The position numbers and the translations under genes are program-made. From NCBI GenBank assembly GCA_002441045.1, contig DJWQ01000235.1:551-6270 (forward strand): a stretch of DNA of 5,720 bases, given 5' to 3'. Under the pieces are notes generated by a model that did not search any database, was not told the origin of the DNA, and worked only from the letters and a program-made list of their open reading frames with translations. Numbering within the stretch: position 1 is the first letter of the stretch; the number at the start of each line of letters is the position of its first letter. Positions 5,719 through 5,720 of this stretch are shown one piece after another. The stretch comes from Firmicutes bacterium UBA6226. Lineage in GTDB: Bacteria > Bacillota_A > Clostridia > Peptostreptococcales > Acidaminobacteraceae.

Positions 5719-5720
5719 TT

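Overview
The window is AT-rich and every supported gene reads on the minus strand. The style is that of a low-GC Gram-positive bacterium (Bacillota, probably Clostridia or a close relative): strong AAGGAG/AGGAGG ribosome binding sites, AGA-rich arginine codons, a Cna-B-type surface protein, and a class I cyclic-di-GMP riboswitch. UGA is not used as a sense codon in the coding regions. I cannot name the species.

Layout in the direction of transcription (right to left). The right edge holds an AT-only inverted repeat and a strong intrinsic terminator that should end a minus-strand gene lying outside the window. About 300 bases of regulatory DNA follow: a perfect TATAAT box, four direct repeats with an exact 11-bp period, and a 19-bp perfect palindrome. 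Next is a small gene for an 85-residue protein of unknown function (5449 to 5192). It is followed by a 199-base intergenic stretch carrying a c-di-GMP-I (GEMM-I) aptamer whose 3' end overlaps a hairpin lying directly against the next ribosome binding site. The rest of the window (4992 to 1) is one uninterrupted reading frame of 1664 codons that runs off the left edge. It encodes a secreted, multidomain adhesin: signal peptide, vWA/MIDAS domain with a large aromatic-rich insert, a beta-rich linker domain, nine Cna-B/pilin-like modules in tandem, and a final DUF11-like module. The C-terminus, where a cell-wall anchor would be expected, is missing.

My reading is that this is a c-di-GMP-responsive surface-adhesion locus. 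The second messenger that usually governs the switch between motility and attachment would control translation of a long, isopeptide-stiffened stalk with a ligand-binding vWA head. A small companion protein is encoded just upstream and has its own elaborate promoter region. The riboswitch and the domain architecture are well supported by the sequence. The direction of control, the role of the small protein and the regulators of the repeats and palindrome are inference.
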